This document shows positions 26,191-35,413 of a stretch of DNA of 64,000 nucleotides, piece after piece; the stretch's first letter is position 1; the number at the start of each line of letters is the position of its first letter. The position numbers and the translations under genes are program-made. The stretch lies in NCBI GenBank assembly GCA_020049835.1, contig JAGVLK010000004.1, forward strand, positions 1 to 64,000, written 5' to 3'. The DNA is from Candidatus Babeliales bacterium. Its GTDB lineage: Bacteria > Babelota > Babeliae > Babelales > Vermiphilaceae. The notes under the pieces were generated by a model. It was given only the letters and a program-made list of their open reading frames with translations, had not been told where the DNA came from and did not search any database.

Positions 26191-26790
26191 TTATCTCATC
26201 AAACCCAATTTAATCAGCGTATATGCTATGCCTATGGATGGCAGCGGCCCTAACACTGAAGCAGCTATATATCCTTTAACAAATGCACGTCTTGTCACGA
26301 AGCATTCCAGCATCCTATTATACGCAGCATAAATTTTTTTCGATTCACAAGCCTGCTCAGAAACTGCAGAACCGGATCGAAGTTGCTTGTATTGCTGCAA
26401 AAATTTGTGTTGAGAAACGATATCACCGTTGCCCATAATCTCATCATGCAACCATTCACTGGCCATATCTTCTAGTTGCGTCAAATAACGTATTTTATTG
26501 CTATAGACATCATGTGCCATAATTGAAAACAGAGCACACATAGGCCATTGGGCAATAAGTCCAAATGCCGCCCCTTTGGAATCCCCTCTAGATACCAGCG
26601 CATAAGCAGTTGCTGCACCAAATATTGCAAATTGGTGGACACAACCGGCCGCAAAACCAATTTTCATGGATTTTCGCGTTACACTCGTGGCAATATCCGC
26701 TTCTTGTATAAAATGTGTGGTAACGAGTGATGACTGCGCTGCCTGCGCTACCGCGGCTACACTCATAAAAATAAATAAATGTTGTTTCAT
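26191..26790 (-). CDS. Nine-member membrane family, member 7
   Basis: A 199-residue member with a short signal peptide (MKQHLFIFMSVAAVAQAA), FIQEADIA, core IGFAAGCVHQFAIFGAA (the usual QQ is HQ), second hydrophobic stretch (FGLIAQWPMCALFSIMA), middle with KFLQQYKQLRSGSAV, AAYNRMLECF, and the C-terminal GYIAASVLGPLPSIGIAYTLI. GAGGA lies 8 bases before the ATG. Confidence 0.8.
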   Translation of the reverse strand: MKQHLFIFMSVAAVAQAAQSSLVTTHFIQEADIATSVTRKSMKIGFAAGCVHQFAIFGAATAYALVSRGDSKGAAFGLIAQWPMCALFSIMAHDVYSNKIRYLTQLEDMASEWLHDEIMGNGDIVSQHKFLQQYKQLRSGSAVSEQACESKKIYAAYNRMLECFVTRRAFVKGYIAASVLGPLPSIGIAYTLIKLGLMR

Positions 26791-26807
26791 AAAATGTATC
26801 CTCTAAT

Positions 26808-27434
26808 TTAGAATTTCAACGGAGCATCAAGTATTCCCGTATGATGCAACACATAACAACCAACAATACCTGTTACCGGCCCACCTAAGGTGGCAGCAGC
26901 GCATCCGCGCCAAAAAAAAGCACTCAAAACAGCATTTTGCAATAGTTTATTATGGCATGCACGCAAAGTATCTCCATCTTTAACAGCAGCTCCGTTACGC
27001 GCTTGTATATATGCAGCTTCAACTTGAGGAATTTCTAGCAGAGGAATTCTTCCTTGGCGATACAAATAATCAGCTACAATTTTTGCAGCAAAAGGTTTTT
27101 TATTGCTGTCATGCAACTTACTTATCCGTTGTTCTTTTGCTTCTTTTAACATGAAAGAAAGACCTGCTGTAACCACCCAATTGCCCAGTAACCATACAAC
27201 TGGTGCAGTCAATTCCGGCTTTGTTGCTAAGGATAAAAAACACTTAAATGCTAATGTCTGTTCTGCCATACCAACCATAAAGCCGGATGTTGCTGCTAGA
27301 GCTTTTGCCTTAGCTGATACATCCTCTTCTGTATGAAATCCATAGCGCAACGTTGATTTTGGTACCATTGCAGCGTTCACAGTTGCCGTTATCATGAACA
27401 TCATAAGACTCAAACGAACATAATATAGATGCAT
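26808..27434 (-). CDS. Nine-member membrane family, member 8
   Basis: A 208-residue, more divergent member. Signal peptide (about 1-22), YGFHTEEDV, core SGFMVGMAEQTLAFKCFL (EQ in place of QQ), second hydrophobic stretch (WLLGNWVVTAGLSFML), middle with AAYIQARNGAAV, ACHNKLLQNA, and the C-terminal GCAAATLGGPVTGIVGCYVL, where LGPxP has become LGGPV. GAGGAG precedes the ATG. Confidence 0.8.
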   Translation of the reverse strand: MHLYYVRLSLMMFMITATVNAAMVPKSTLRYGFHTEEDVSAKAKALAATSGFMVGMAEQTLAFKCFLSLATKPELTAPVVWLLGNWVVTAGLSFMLKEAKEQRISKLHDSNKKPFAAKIVADYLYRQGRIPLLEIPQVEAAYIQARNGAAVKDGDTLRACHNKLLQNAVLSAFFWRGCAAATLGGPVTGIVGCYVLHHTGILDAPLKF

Positions 27435-27444
27435 CGCAAACTCC

Positions 27445-28092
27445 TCAATCTAGTTTAGTTGATGGATCAAGCACACCGAGCTTATACAAAGCTACAGTGC
27501 CGGAAGCTCCACTAATTGGCCCAACAGTTGCTACAGCTAAAACGCCACCCCAAAAGTGTAACTTTGTAACTTGCTGTTGCAATAATGCGTTGTATGCATC
27601 GCAAACGCTCGATGCATCTAGTTGTGAACCATCTAATCGAGGAGCAGCTTGCTCACCTCTGTACAACTGCAGATAACTGTCACGAAATGCTTCCAATTCA
27701 TGAGGTTTATAAATACGATCGAATCCCATCTTAATCATTACCGGTACAAAAGATCTTTCTGAATTTTGTAATTCTTCTATTTTTTTTTGAGAGCTAGCCA
27801 TCATATGAAAAGCCAATTTAAACGAACCAACCCAATGTGCAGTATATAAAGCACATGGCAAAACTGTATATTCGGTATTATCCATGAGTGATACAAAACT
27901 GGCAAATGCCGCTGTTTGTTCAGCTACTCCGGCTGTAAAACCTGCGCCTAGAGCTGCTAATTTAACTCCTAAATGTATATCCGCTTCTGTTTTGAATCGA
28001 GTGGGTTCAGCAGAAGTCAATGCAGCCTGAAGAACAGAACCGGACATCATCAAGATAATGCTCAACTGTACATAACGATAGGTATACATCAT
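27445..28092 (-). CDS. Nine-member membrane family, member 9 (first gene)
   Basis: A 215-residue member and the first of the array in transcription order. Signal peptide (about 1-24), RFKTEADI, core AGFTAGVAEQTAAFASFV (EQ as in member 8), second hydrophobic stretch, an ELEAFRDSYLQLYRG middle segment, VCDAYNALLQQQV, and the C-terminal GVLAVATVGPISGASGTVAL. AAGGAG precedes the first of two adjacent ATGs. The array runs from here without a visible terminator between members and with mostly short gaps (8-81 bases). Confidence 0.8.
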   Translation of the reverse strand: MMYTYRYVQLSIILMMSGSVLQAALTSAEPTRFKTEADIHLGVKLAALGAGFTAGVAEQTAAFASFVSLMDNTEYTVLPCALYTAHWVGSFKLAFHMMASSQKKIEELQNSERSFVPVMIKMGFDRIYKPHELEAFRDSYLQLYRGEQAAPRLDGSQLDASSVCDAYNALLQQQVTKLHFWGGVLAVATVGPISGASGTVALYKLGVLDPSTKLD

Positions 28093-28261
28093 ACAATCTC
28101 CTTATATAGATGCTAAAAACTAGGCATCACTCTAGCAAACTATGGAAAATTGAGCAATATATATGCGCATATAAACAACCTTTTGACCAATCATAAATCC
28201 TCTTTTACACTTACATAGTGTGATACGCATTTATCAACCGCTTAATTTGTGGGACGTACCC

Positions 28262-28903
28262 ATGTTCATGTCGACTATTATTCCTGATACGATCCAGTTT
28301 TTCAAAAATACGCTCTGTTTAATGCTTGCCTATATAGTTGCCGTTACACTTGCCGGTGCATTTACCGCTTGGGTTGCTAAAAAAATGGGAGACGACACGG
28401 CTGATTATGCAGGGTTTTTAACACTCGATCCATTAGTGCATGTCGATCCCATAGGTGCAATTGTATTGGTATTATTAAGATTCGGTTGGGGACGCGAAAT
28501 ACCCATCGATATTTACGCAATTAAGCCACCATTGCGTGACCTTAAAATACTTATCACCTATTATAGCTCAACGTTTTTACATACCTTTCTTATTATTCTG
28601 TCTATCATTACCCTTGCGCTCATGCAAGCATATGCAATTACCACCGGTAGCGTTAGCGAAATTGTCACCAACTTTTTCCAAGCATTTATCGGGCTGAACA
28701 GCGGTCTGGGGTTATTGCGCTTTATCCAAGCCTCCGTTGATCTAATATTTATCCCGCTTAAAGTTGATGATGAACAGGCAATACGCATCGTTTCCTTGGC
28801 CACCACATTTTTGATACTATTTCTTTTAGGTACACGAATTCAGTACTTTTTTTATAAATTGAGCATTATGATCTCAATCGCCATTTTAGGATTATTCAGC
28901 TAA
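28262..28903 (+). CDS. Site-2-protease-like membrane protein without HExxH
   Basis: A 213-residue polytopic membrane protein that aligns by eye to small M50/site-2 proteases. The helix that should hold HExxH reads IVAVTLAGAFTAWVAKKMGDD, with AGAFT at residues 31-35 where HExxH belongs. The following family landmarks are kept: GDDTADYAGFLTLDPLVHVDP, and FGWGREIPID where active relatives have FGW..PVPV. The zinc-binding histidines and the catalytic glutamate are therefore missing, so it should not be a protease. It might bind membrane substrates like other pseudoproteases; that is inference. I start at ATG 28262; a GTG at 28220 is in frame. tyrS follows after 33 bases. Confidence 0.72.
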   Translation: MFMSTIIPDTIQFFKNTLCLMLAYIVAVTLAGAFTAWVAKKMGDDTADYAGFLTLDPLVHVDPIGAIVLVLLRFGWGREIPIDIYAIKPPLRDLKILITYYSSTFLHTFLIILSIITLALMQAYAITTGSVSEIVTNFFQAFIGLNSGLGLLRFIQASVDLIFIPLKVDDEQAIRIVSLATTFLILFLLGTRIQYFFYKLSIMISIAILGLFS

Positions 28904-28936
28904 TCGTAACCATCAATATACGAAATTTAGAACGCC

Positions 28937-30133
28937 ATGAATGCAGAAGAACAAATACAGATCATCAAACAGGGCACCGCACAGGTATTGCCGCTGGAAG
29001 ATCTTAAAAAAAAATTAGCACGCAACAAACCGCTTAAAATTAAACTTGGTGCCGATCCAACTGCACCTGATTTGCATCTTGGCCATGCGGTAGTGCTGAG
29101 CAAATTACGCCAATTTCAGGACCTTGGGCATGAAGTTCTGTTTCTTATTGGTGACTATACCGCACGCATTGGTGATCCCAGCGGACGCTCCAAAACGCGC
29201 CCACCGCTCACGCCGGAAGATATTCAGCGCAATATGCAGACCTATTTTGAACAGGTCAAAAAGATTTTGATTCCTGAAAAGCTTACCATTTGCTACAACA
29301 GCAGCTGGCTGGAAAAACTTTCAGGATACGATTGGGTAAAATTGTGCGGTAAAGCGACGGTAGCACAGATTATCGAGCGGGAAGATTTTGCACAACGTAT
29401 TGCAGAAAAACGCCCGGTTGGCATGCATGAACTGCTTTACCCGCTTATGCAAGGGTACGATTCAGTTGCACTGAACGCCGATGTGGAAATTGGTGGCACC
29501 GACCAAACTTTTAACCTTATGTTCGGGCGCCACTTGCAAGAGCAGTTTGATCAAGAACCGCAGGTTGTGCTTACCATGCCACTGCTTGAAGGTCTTGATG
29601 GCAAACAGAAAATGTCTAAATCATTGGGTAATGCTATTGGCCTTGCAGAACCGGCAGATCAGGCATTTGGTAAATTAATGTCCATTTCCGATGAACTGGT
29701 ATGGCGTTATTTGAGTTTATTGTTGCATGTTGAACCTGAACGTATTGCTAAGCTCCAAGAGCAAGTTGCGCAAGGCATTGCGCATCCCATGGATGTAAAG
29801 AAAAACATGGCCGAAGCGATTGTTGCAAAATTCTGGTCAACTCAAGAGGCTGCACAAGCACGCACGCAGTTTGAAGCGCTTTTCCAGCGCCATGATATGT
29901 CTGCTGCACAAGAATTTCAGATCCCTGCCGGCACCGCTAACCCGTTATGGATAGTTGATCTGCTTAAACTGCTACAAGCGGTCAAAAGCAGCTCTGATGC
30001 CAAACGACTCATTGAACAAGGTGCGGTAAGCATTGATGAACAGGTGATTACCGATTTTAGAGCTATGGTTGTGCTTTCTAATGCTATAATCGTAAAAGCT
30101 GGAAAGCACAAAATTTTTAAAATTTTGGTGTAA
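28937..30133 (+). CDS. tyrS: Tyrosyl-tRNA synthetase
   Basis: A 398-residue class I synthetase charging tRNA-Tyr. Motifs: HLGH at residues 47-50 (GADPTAPDLHLGH), GDYTARIGDPSGRSKTRPPL, and KMSKS near residue 225. A C-terminal S4 RNA-binding domain follows (about 330-398, SSSDAKRLIEQGAVSI). The length and the ADPTAPDLHLGH sequence match the TyrS2/TyrZ type. It lies 33 bases after the pseudo-protease gene and is probably co-transcribed with it. Confidence 0.96.
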   Translation: MNAEEQIQIIKQGTAQVLPLEDLKKKLARNKPLKIKLGADPTAPDLHLGHAVVLSKLRQFQDLGHEVLFLIGDYTARIGDPSGRSKTRPPLTPEDIQRNMQTYFEQVKKILIPEKLTICYNSSWLEKLSGYDWVKLCGKATVAQIIEREDFAQRIAEKRPVGMHELLYPLMQGYDSVALNADVEIGGTDQTFNLMFGRHLQEQFDQEPQVVLTMPLLEGLDGKQKMSKSLGNAIGLAEPADQAFGKLMSISDELVWRYLSLLLHVEPERIAKLQEQVAQGIAHPMDVKKNMAEAIVAKFWSTQEAAQARTQFEALFQRHDMSAAQEFQIPAGTANPLWIVDLLKLLQAVKSSSDAKRLIEQGAVSIDEQVITDFRAMVVLSNAIIVKAGKHKIFKILV

Positions 30134-30250
30134 ACATTAAACAGCAGTGAAAGTGAAGGCTGTCGACATTTTAATTTTTTATGGTATCATTAGCTATGAA
30201 TGAGAAATCTCTTTTTCTAAAAATATCTAATTGGATGGTTAATCGATACT

Positions 30251-31207
30251 ATGAACCAGCGCATAATCGCATTATTACTACTTTCAGCTTTAACTTCACA
30301 TAGATTACAAGCAACTCCGCTACCACCCCATCTATTTAACTGCGGCCTGTTTAATAGTAATAACTTCAATTTATCTATACATAAAATACCAAAAATTGAT
30401 TTTAATGCCCCGCAATTTGCAGCTATACGCAAACAAAGCATGGCCTTTGTTAAAAATAATTATGGATATATAGCAAGTTTTGTAGCATTGGCTTTTGGTC
30501 TGGGATGGTGGTATGAGCGAACTGCCTTAAGAAAAGTAAGTGATCAACTACAAAAAGCACAAACTATTAAGTGGACACAAGCAGGCTCCATAATGCTTCT
30601 AAATGGGCAATTACAAACTGCTGCAGGTAAAAAAGAAGAGCTTAATCAGCTTCAAACGTATGAAGAAACATGGCAAGAATTACAGAGTGATCAATTAACG
30701 CAATTAGCCTTTTTGCGCACCTTTTTTAATCTTAATGCCGAGTTATGGCCGCTTACTGCAAGACATTCTAAGAATCCCGTAACATATATAGAACAAGCAT
30801 GCAGTAAAAAACCCAGTCGAAGACCACACATTATCTATTATGGTGATCGACCACTGTTTTGTACGTATGCCAGCGTACGCGGGCGAGCAAAGACATTACA
30901 TTTAGATATCAGTTATGTTGCAGATCCAACTGCGCGCAACCTACGGGTTACCATTATACCGCGCTATAACGTAACTAAAGCTCCTGAGCTAGCAAAGATA
31001 TTTGTAAATGAGCTTAATGCTATTGAAGAAGCTGTAACTCATGCCCATCTAAACAATGAGATACGCGTAAAAATCGAGGTGCCTACATTAATTGGTCCTC
31101 GTAATTTTAACTTACATGCAACATATGCATTGTCCAATTTTGATAATGATCTTGATGACATTCTGTCTCTTGAAGATCATTCCCATGAGCGATCGCATAG
31201 TAATTGA
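30251..31207 (+). CDS. Exported protein with one internal membrane helix
   Basis: A 318-residue protein of unknown function. Signal peptide (about 1-21, ending RLQA), a Phe/Asn-rich stretch, then a transmembrane helix near residues 75-92 (YIASFVALAFGLGWWYE), a helical region with many Gln (about 95-145), and a mixed C-terminal domain ending in an acidic, His-containing tail. The layout resembles an envelope protein anchored by its internal helix. No domain recognised. There is about 117 bases of leader after tyrS. Confidence 0.75.
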   Translation: MNQRIIALLLLSALTSHRLQATPLPPHLFNCGLFNSNNFNLSIHKIPKIDFNAPQFAAIRKQSMAFVKNNYGYIASFVALAFGLGWWYERTALRKVSDQLQKAQTIKWTQAGSIMLLNGQLQTAAGKKEELNQLQTYEETWQELQSDQLTQLAFLRTFFNLNAELWPLTARHSKNPVTYIEQACSKKPSRRPHIIYYGDRPLFCTYASVRGRAKTLHLDISYVADPTARNLRVTIIPRYNVTKAPELAKIFVNELNAIEEAVTHAHLNNEIRVKIEVPTLIGPRNFNLHATYALSNFDNDLDDILSLEDHSHERSHSN

Positions 31208-31302
31208 TTACTTACATGCTATGTATCATTGACGCTTTGATAACAAAAAACTGTATATTCATGGTAGTAACCTCATTAACAGTTTTACCTGAGAGGTATT
31301 GT

Positions 31303-31530
31303 ATGAAGCACACTGTTGCACTACTGTTCATAATTACTGCATCCATTAAATGCCAAGAAAAGAGAGCATTGCCACCTTCAACGCAAGAAGTTAAGCAAGC
31401 CAGAATAGCAGCCGTTATAGCAATGCAAAAAAAACAGAAACATGACTACTATGACTATCAACAGTTTTTTGAACAAGCACCCCATAGCCAGCCCAAAGAT
31501 GCAGAGGTCCCGCGTTATACTGAATTTTAG
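31303..31530 (+). CDS. Small exported protein, Tyr/Gln-rich tail
   Basis: A 75-residue protein. I start at 31303, where GAGAGG lies just upstream and the protein begins with a short signal peptide (MKHTVALLFIITASIKCQE); the open frame continues further up without support. The cysteine at the cleavage region could make it a lipoprotein. The mature part is hydrophilic with HDYYDYQQFF near the end. Unknown function. Confidence 0.62.
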   Translation: MKHTVALLFIITASIKCQEKRALPPSTQEVKQARIAAVIAMQKKQKHDYYDYQQFFEQAPHSQPKDAEVPRYTEF

Positions 31531-31571
31531 ATCTTTTTTTGATAAAAAAGATAAAATATGTTGAAAAAAAC

Positions 31572-31622
31572 AAAAGTTCCTTGTAAATTCGAACTATGAC
31601 TTCGAAAATACAAGGAACTTTT
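31572..31622 (+). promoter_or_regulatory. Long hairpin covering the ribosome site at 31623
   Basis: A perfect 14-bp inverted repeat (AAAAGTTCCTTGTA at 31572-31585, TACAAGGAACTTTT at 31609-31622) ends directly at the ATG at 31623. Inside it two TTCGAA words (near 31589 and 31601) can extend the stem, interrupted by one AA/AA mismatch. The right arm contains the ribosome binding site AAGGAA, so in RNA the hairpin would hide it. It could be translational control, an operator, or the trace of a mobile element. Confidence 0.65.
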
Positions 31623-32804
31623 ATGCTTAGGCAGTTTTATTTAGATCAAATCACGTTTCAGTTCAAGGTACACCCTATTTGCGGCATTCTTGGGCCACGA
31701 CAGGTAGGAAAAACCACATTAGCACGCGCATACGTTGAGCAAGAAGGAATTAAAGACGCTCACTTTTTCGACCTTGAGAATCCACTTGACCTCAGGCGAC
31801 TTGATAACCCTATGCTTGGATTAACCTCAATTACTAGCGAACTCATTGTTATAGACGAAATTCAAAGAAAACCTGATCTGTTTCCAATTTTACGTGTATT
31901 GGTCGATCGTCCTGGTGTAAATCAACGCTTTTTAATCCTAGGCAGCGCAAGCCGCGATCTTATACGCCAATCTTCCGAAACACTCGCCGGACGCATTGGG
32001 TACCTTGAATTACCACCATTCACTCTTTTTGAAACCAAAGATAGCAAAACATTATGGATACGCGGTGGATTTCCTCGTTCATATTTAGCTGAAAACGAGG
32101 AATTAAGCTTTGTATGGCGCCAAGGATACGTTACCACATTTATAGAACGTGACATTCCATTATTGGGTTTTAATGTTCCACCTGAACAGATGAGACGTTT
32201 TTGGGCTATGCTTGTACACTATCAGGGACAGATTTTTAATGCTGCTGAAATCGCTAAATCACTCGGTGTTTCAGATCACACCATTCGCAAATACCTTGAT
32301 ATTCTTGCCGGCACGTTTATGGTACGCATCCTTTTACCGTGGTTTGAATATCTTCATAAACGACAAGTAAAATCCCCCAAAATATATATCCGTGATAGCG
32401 GCATTCTTCATGCGTTACTCGGCATAGAAAATCATGAGCAATTACAACGATACCCCGTGCTAGGATCGTTTTGGGAGGGATTTGCGCTTGAACAAGTTAT
32501 TTATGCATTACAAGCAACAACTCATGAATGTTATTTTTGGTCAACCCAAAGTAACGCTGAACTTGATCTGCTCATTATGAAGCATGGCAAACGGATTGGC
32601 TTTGAATTCAAATATTCTGATAGCCCGAGGATAACTAAATCTATGCGCATTGCACGCGAAGATCTTTCTCTCGATTGCGTTATCGTTGTATATCCAGGCT
32701 CGCAAATTTTTCCTATGGAAGAAAATATATATGCATATGGTCTTGATAGCATAGCAACCGGAGCATTTACTCAACAGCTCAAAAAGGATTTGAATATTGC
32801 TTAA
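31623..32804 (+). CDS. AAA ATPase with DUF4143 domain
   Basis: A 393-residue cytoplasmic ATPase. Walker A is GPRQVGKT (residues 24-31) and Walker B is LIVIDEIQ with D78-E79. A winged-helix-like segment follows (AAEIAKSLGVSDHTIRKYLDIL), then a C-terminal DUF4143 region with the nuclease-fold-like pattern NAELDLLI...GFEFKYSD. Proteins of this build are common in bacteria and archaea, often laterally transferred, and have no settled function. I start at 31623 because AAGGAA lies 6 bases upstream; 31596 is also open but has no ribosome site. The 5' hairpin and the four-base tail-to-tail overlap with the kinase gene are notable. Confidence 0.9.
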   Translation: MLRQFYLDQITFQFKVHPICGILGPRQVGKTTLARAYVEQEGIKDAHFFDLENPLDLRRLDNPMLGLTSITSELIVIDEIQRKPDLFPILRVLVDRPGVNQRFLILGSASRDLIRQSSETLAGRIGYLELPPFTLFETKDSKTLWIRGGFPRSYLAENEELSFVWRQGYVTTFIERDIPLLGFNVPPEQMRRFWAMLVHYQGQIFNAAEIAKSLGVSDHTIRKYLDILAGTFMVRILLPWFEYLHKRQVKSPKIYIRDSGILHALLGIENHEQLQRYPVLGSFWEGFALEQVIYALQATTHECYFWSTQSNAELDLLIMKHGKRIGFEFKYSDSPRITKSMRIAREDLSLDCVIVVYPGSQIFPMEENIYAYGLDSIATGAFTQQLKKDLNIA

Positions 32805-33460
32805 ACAGTCCGCTCAATAAATGTGCGCAGCGCTACAACATGCTGATTAAATGTTTCCGGATGGGCTGCAAATTCTTCATTAACATTAAGAACCAGTACC
32901 GGAATGCTGCGCATCTGCTCAGTAATACCATCTTTTGCAAGTAAGAACTGCTCATGCTTGTTGTGTATTTGCTCAAGGTAATCTAATGACAAACTACTCT
33001 CTGAAGGTCGTTGACGTTTTTTGGTACGTGCAAATGCAACATCGGGTGTAATCTGCAAATAAATAAACCCTTTTGGTGGCCGCGTATGTTGCGTCAAAAA
33101 GCTAAACCATTCTTGATACATCTGCCATTCACTGCCGGTCAAGAAACCATGTTCATAACCATTTTTGGCAAAACAGTAATGCCCTGAATAGACTGAGCGC
33201 TCCACAATGCGCACTGTATTGCCATACATCTGCTGCTCTATCAGCTGTTCTCTGATTCTACACATTAATGTTAATGTTTCTAATGTATAGGCCCATCGTT
33301 GCGGGGCTTCATAGAAATTGGTCAACAATGATTGCCCGTATCCTTGATCTTGCCAATCATGAATGGGCTCCAACGCTACCGAAACTTCCGGCATTGCTTC
33401 CTGAACTAAGGTTAAGAACGTAGATTTGCCCGCGCCGATATTGCCTTCAACAATGTACAT
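32801..33460 (-). CDS. Deoxynucleoside kinase
   Basis: A 219-residue dNK-type kinase that phosphorylates deoxynucleosides for salvage. Visible motifs: P-loop GNIGAGKST (residues 6-14), the substrate-site glutamate region (VALEPIHDWQ), ERSVYSGHYCFA near residue 86, and an Arg-rich lid (RTKKRQRPSE). Length matches bacterial deoxyadenosine/deoxyguanosine kinases. Base specificity cannot be read from the sequence. Nucleoside salvage suits a host-dependent organism. Its stop overlaps that of the DUF4143 gene by 3 bases. Confidence 0.9.
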   Translation of the reverse strand: MYIVEGNIGAGKSTFLTLVQEAMPEVSVALEPIHDWQDQGYGQSLLTNFYEAPQRWAYTLETLTLMCRIREQLIEQQMYGNTVRIVERSVYSGHYCFAKNGYEHGFLTGSEWQMYQEWFSFLTQHTRPPKGFIYLQITPDVAFARTKKRQRPSESSLSLDYLEQIHNKHEQFLLAKDGITEQMRSIPVLVLNVNEEFAAHPETFNQHVVALRTFIERTV

Positions 33461-33566
33461 ATGTGGTGTGCCTTATGTAGTTTTATACTTAAGTTTAGTC
33501 ATGGTTTTCTTAGTATACATGCTGTTGCGATATCTTGGTATTTATTTTGTTTGAAAAAAATTAGTC

Positions 33567-34112
33567 CTAACTACGCGTGACGCGGCCATTCTTTTTTATC
33601 TTAAAGAAGAGCTTTCTATGATCTTGCTCGCGTTGAAATGGCATTATAAGTCTTTCCGTTGCCGAAAGTGCGCGTGCCATTTGCCATCCACGTTGCGCTT
33701 TGGAATCAACAAATTGATCATCTTTTTTCACTTGAGAATCTTCCGCTCGCTCATCATCCAGATAATCTCCAAGTGCCTCCAAACCTTGATTAAGTAAAAG
33801 ACCAATTACCGCACCAGCGACCGAATAACCTCCAAGCCGCACTACATGTGCAACTATGGAAGATGATTTTTGTTGCTTAGATCTAGTATCCTGTCGCTCT
33901 GATGGCCTGCACAATCCAATCACTAGTCCTGCCAACCCAAAACCTTGTATCCATGAGCGTGCTACTTCTGCACGCGATGACATTGCTTCCATAAATTCTG
34001 CCAGCTCTGCTCTAGTATACGTTATACGCTCTTGTGGTTTGCTGGTATTTGCAGCACAGACATTAAACAGTATATTCATTAAGAACATGCTCAAAAGTAT
34101 ACCTTTTTTCAT
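33567..34112 (-). CDS. Exported protein with two membrane segments
   Basis: A 181-residue protein, unknown function. I start at ATG 34112 (AAAGG 8 bases upstream), which gives a signal peptide MKKGILLSMFLMNILFNVCAA; a TTG six codons earlier is also open. Two glycine-rich hydrophobic stretches (SWIQGFGLAGLVIGLC and LGGYSVAGAVIGLLLNQGL) could be a membrane hairpin. Between and after them the chain is charged, and the C-terminus is basic. Confidence 0.72.
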   Translation of the reverse strand: MKKGILLSMFLMNILFNVCAANTSKPQERITYTRAELAEFMEAMSSRAEVARSWIQGFGLAGLVIGLCRPSERQDTRSKQQKSSSIVAHVVRLGGYSVAGAVIGLLLNQGLEALGDYLDDERAEDSQVKKDDQFVDSKAQRGWQMARALSATERLIMPFQREQDHRKLFFKIKKNGRVTRS

Positions 34113-34195
34113 GCAGAAAACCTTTCTCAAATAATTTAAATAATGTTAGTTTTAAGGTATAATCAAAACATAAAAGTGTCAAATAGTAGCTATGC

Positions 34196-35320
34196 TCATG
34201 GCACTATGATGCGCGGAATATCCACCGCAAGCCCGACGGCAACCTCGCGTGGGTTAAAACTACCGATTATTTCCGCAAACTCTGTCATACGAACTTTCGG
34301 ATAATCTCCTAAAAGCGTAACCTCTGCACCGACCTGAGCTTCAGGAATGTCGGTAATATCAATGGTAATGCTATTCATCGCAATGCGCCCGAGCACCGGC
34401 GCATATTGCCCGCACACTAGTACATACGCACAGTTGGATGCACGGCGCTGGTATCCATGGCAATATCCTGCAGCAAGTATCGCAAGACGTGTTTGACGAT
34501 TCGTTATATAAGTTGAACCATAACCGACCGCTGTGCCAGCCGGCAACCAACGGACCGCAATTATTATCGTTTTGAGACTTAATAGTTGGCGCATCACTAT
34601 ATCGCGTGCTGCAAGGTGTTGTGCATATGCGGTTGATGGGCTCATGCCATATAAACCTGCACCAACACGTACCATGTTTGTTCGCTGTAGGCCATACTTA
34701 AGCAATGCTGCCGTTGCATGCATATGCACATGTGGCACCTGCAATGCTCGCTGTTGCACCAAATCGATACATGCATTAAACTGTGCAATTTGCGCCATGG
34801 TATAGGTTGCATCATCAGCATCCGCTTGTGCGCAATGGCTCATAAGACCTTGAACTTTGAGTAATGGATACTGTGCAAGCGCATCAAGCACCATCGGCAG
34901 CTCCTCGGGTAAAAAACCAAAGCGTGCCAATCCGGTGTCAATTTTTATATGCAGATACAATGGGCGCATTACCCTGTGCGCAGCGGCAGCAAAGCGTTCA
35001 ATATCAGCACACGTATGTAATACCAAATCAATAGCATTGACCGCTGCAACTTCCGGATCATGCTCAACCACCGTCATAACCAGTATGGGCTTGGTAACGG
35101 CCAATGCACGAATTTTGAGCGCTTCACTTAAGGTTGCTGTTGCGTAATAGGCAATTGCCGCGTGATTGCGCGTAAGCTCTACTATCTGGGCGATGCCGTG
35201 GCCATATGCATTACCTTTAACTACGCATGCGAGTGCTGCGTTGCCCGCAAGCTGCTTAAATATGGCAATGTTATGCTCAAGAGCTGCTTTGCTGAGCTCA
35301 ATAAAGATTGGCTGATACAT
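34196..35320 (-). CDS. alr: Alanine racemase
   Basis: A 374-residue PLP enzyme converting L- to D-alanine for peptidoglycan. The PLP lysine is K35 in CVVKGNAYGHG. The catalytic tyrosine lies in AVGYGSTY (about residue 264). The phosphate-binding region (VRVGAGLYGM) and the C-terminal GRIAMNSITID are also typical. Length matches the family. Its presence with ftsA/ftsZ argues that the cell still makes a peptidoglycan wall. The next gene on the plus strand begins about 90 bases away, with the two 5' ends facing apart. Confidence 0.95.
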   Translation of the reverse strand: MYQPIFIELSKAALEHNIAIFKQLAGNAALACVVKGNAYGHGIAQIVELTRNHAAIAYYATATLSEALKIRALAVTKPILVMTVVEHDPEVAAVNAIDLVLHTCADIERFAAAAHRVMRPLYLHIKIDTGLARFGFLPEELPMVLDALAQYPLLKVQGLMSHCAQADADDATYTMAQIAQFNACIDLVQQRALQVPHVHMHATAALLKYGLQRTNMVRVGAGLYGMSPSTAYAQHLAARDIVMRQLLSLKTIIIAVRWLPAGTAVGYGSTYITNRQTRLAILAAGYCHGYQRRASNCAYVLVCGQYAPVLGRIAMNSITIDITDIPEAQVGAEVTLLGDYPKVRMTEFAEIIGSFNPREVAVGLAVDIPRIIVP

Positions 35321-35413
35321 AGGGTGTATTATCGTTCAGTTTTTTTTGTTATGATGAACATACTACATCAATTTAAAGAAACTATCGACTTTAATATTAT
35401 CAGGATCAGCTTC

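Noticed and set aside
31530-31560. Terminator ATCTTTTTTTGATAAAAAAGAT after the small gene at 31303
   Set aside because: The stem is made almost only of A-T pairs and is not followed by a T-run, so it is weak evidence for termination.
35162-35413. Upstream extension of the AAA/PD-(D/E)xK gene
   Set aside because: The extension runs antisense through the alr 5' end, has no ribosome site and no family sequence. The start at 35414 has AGGA.
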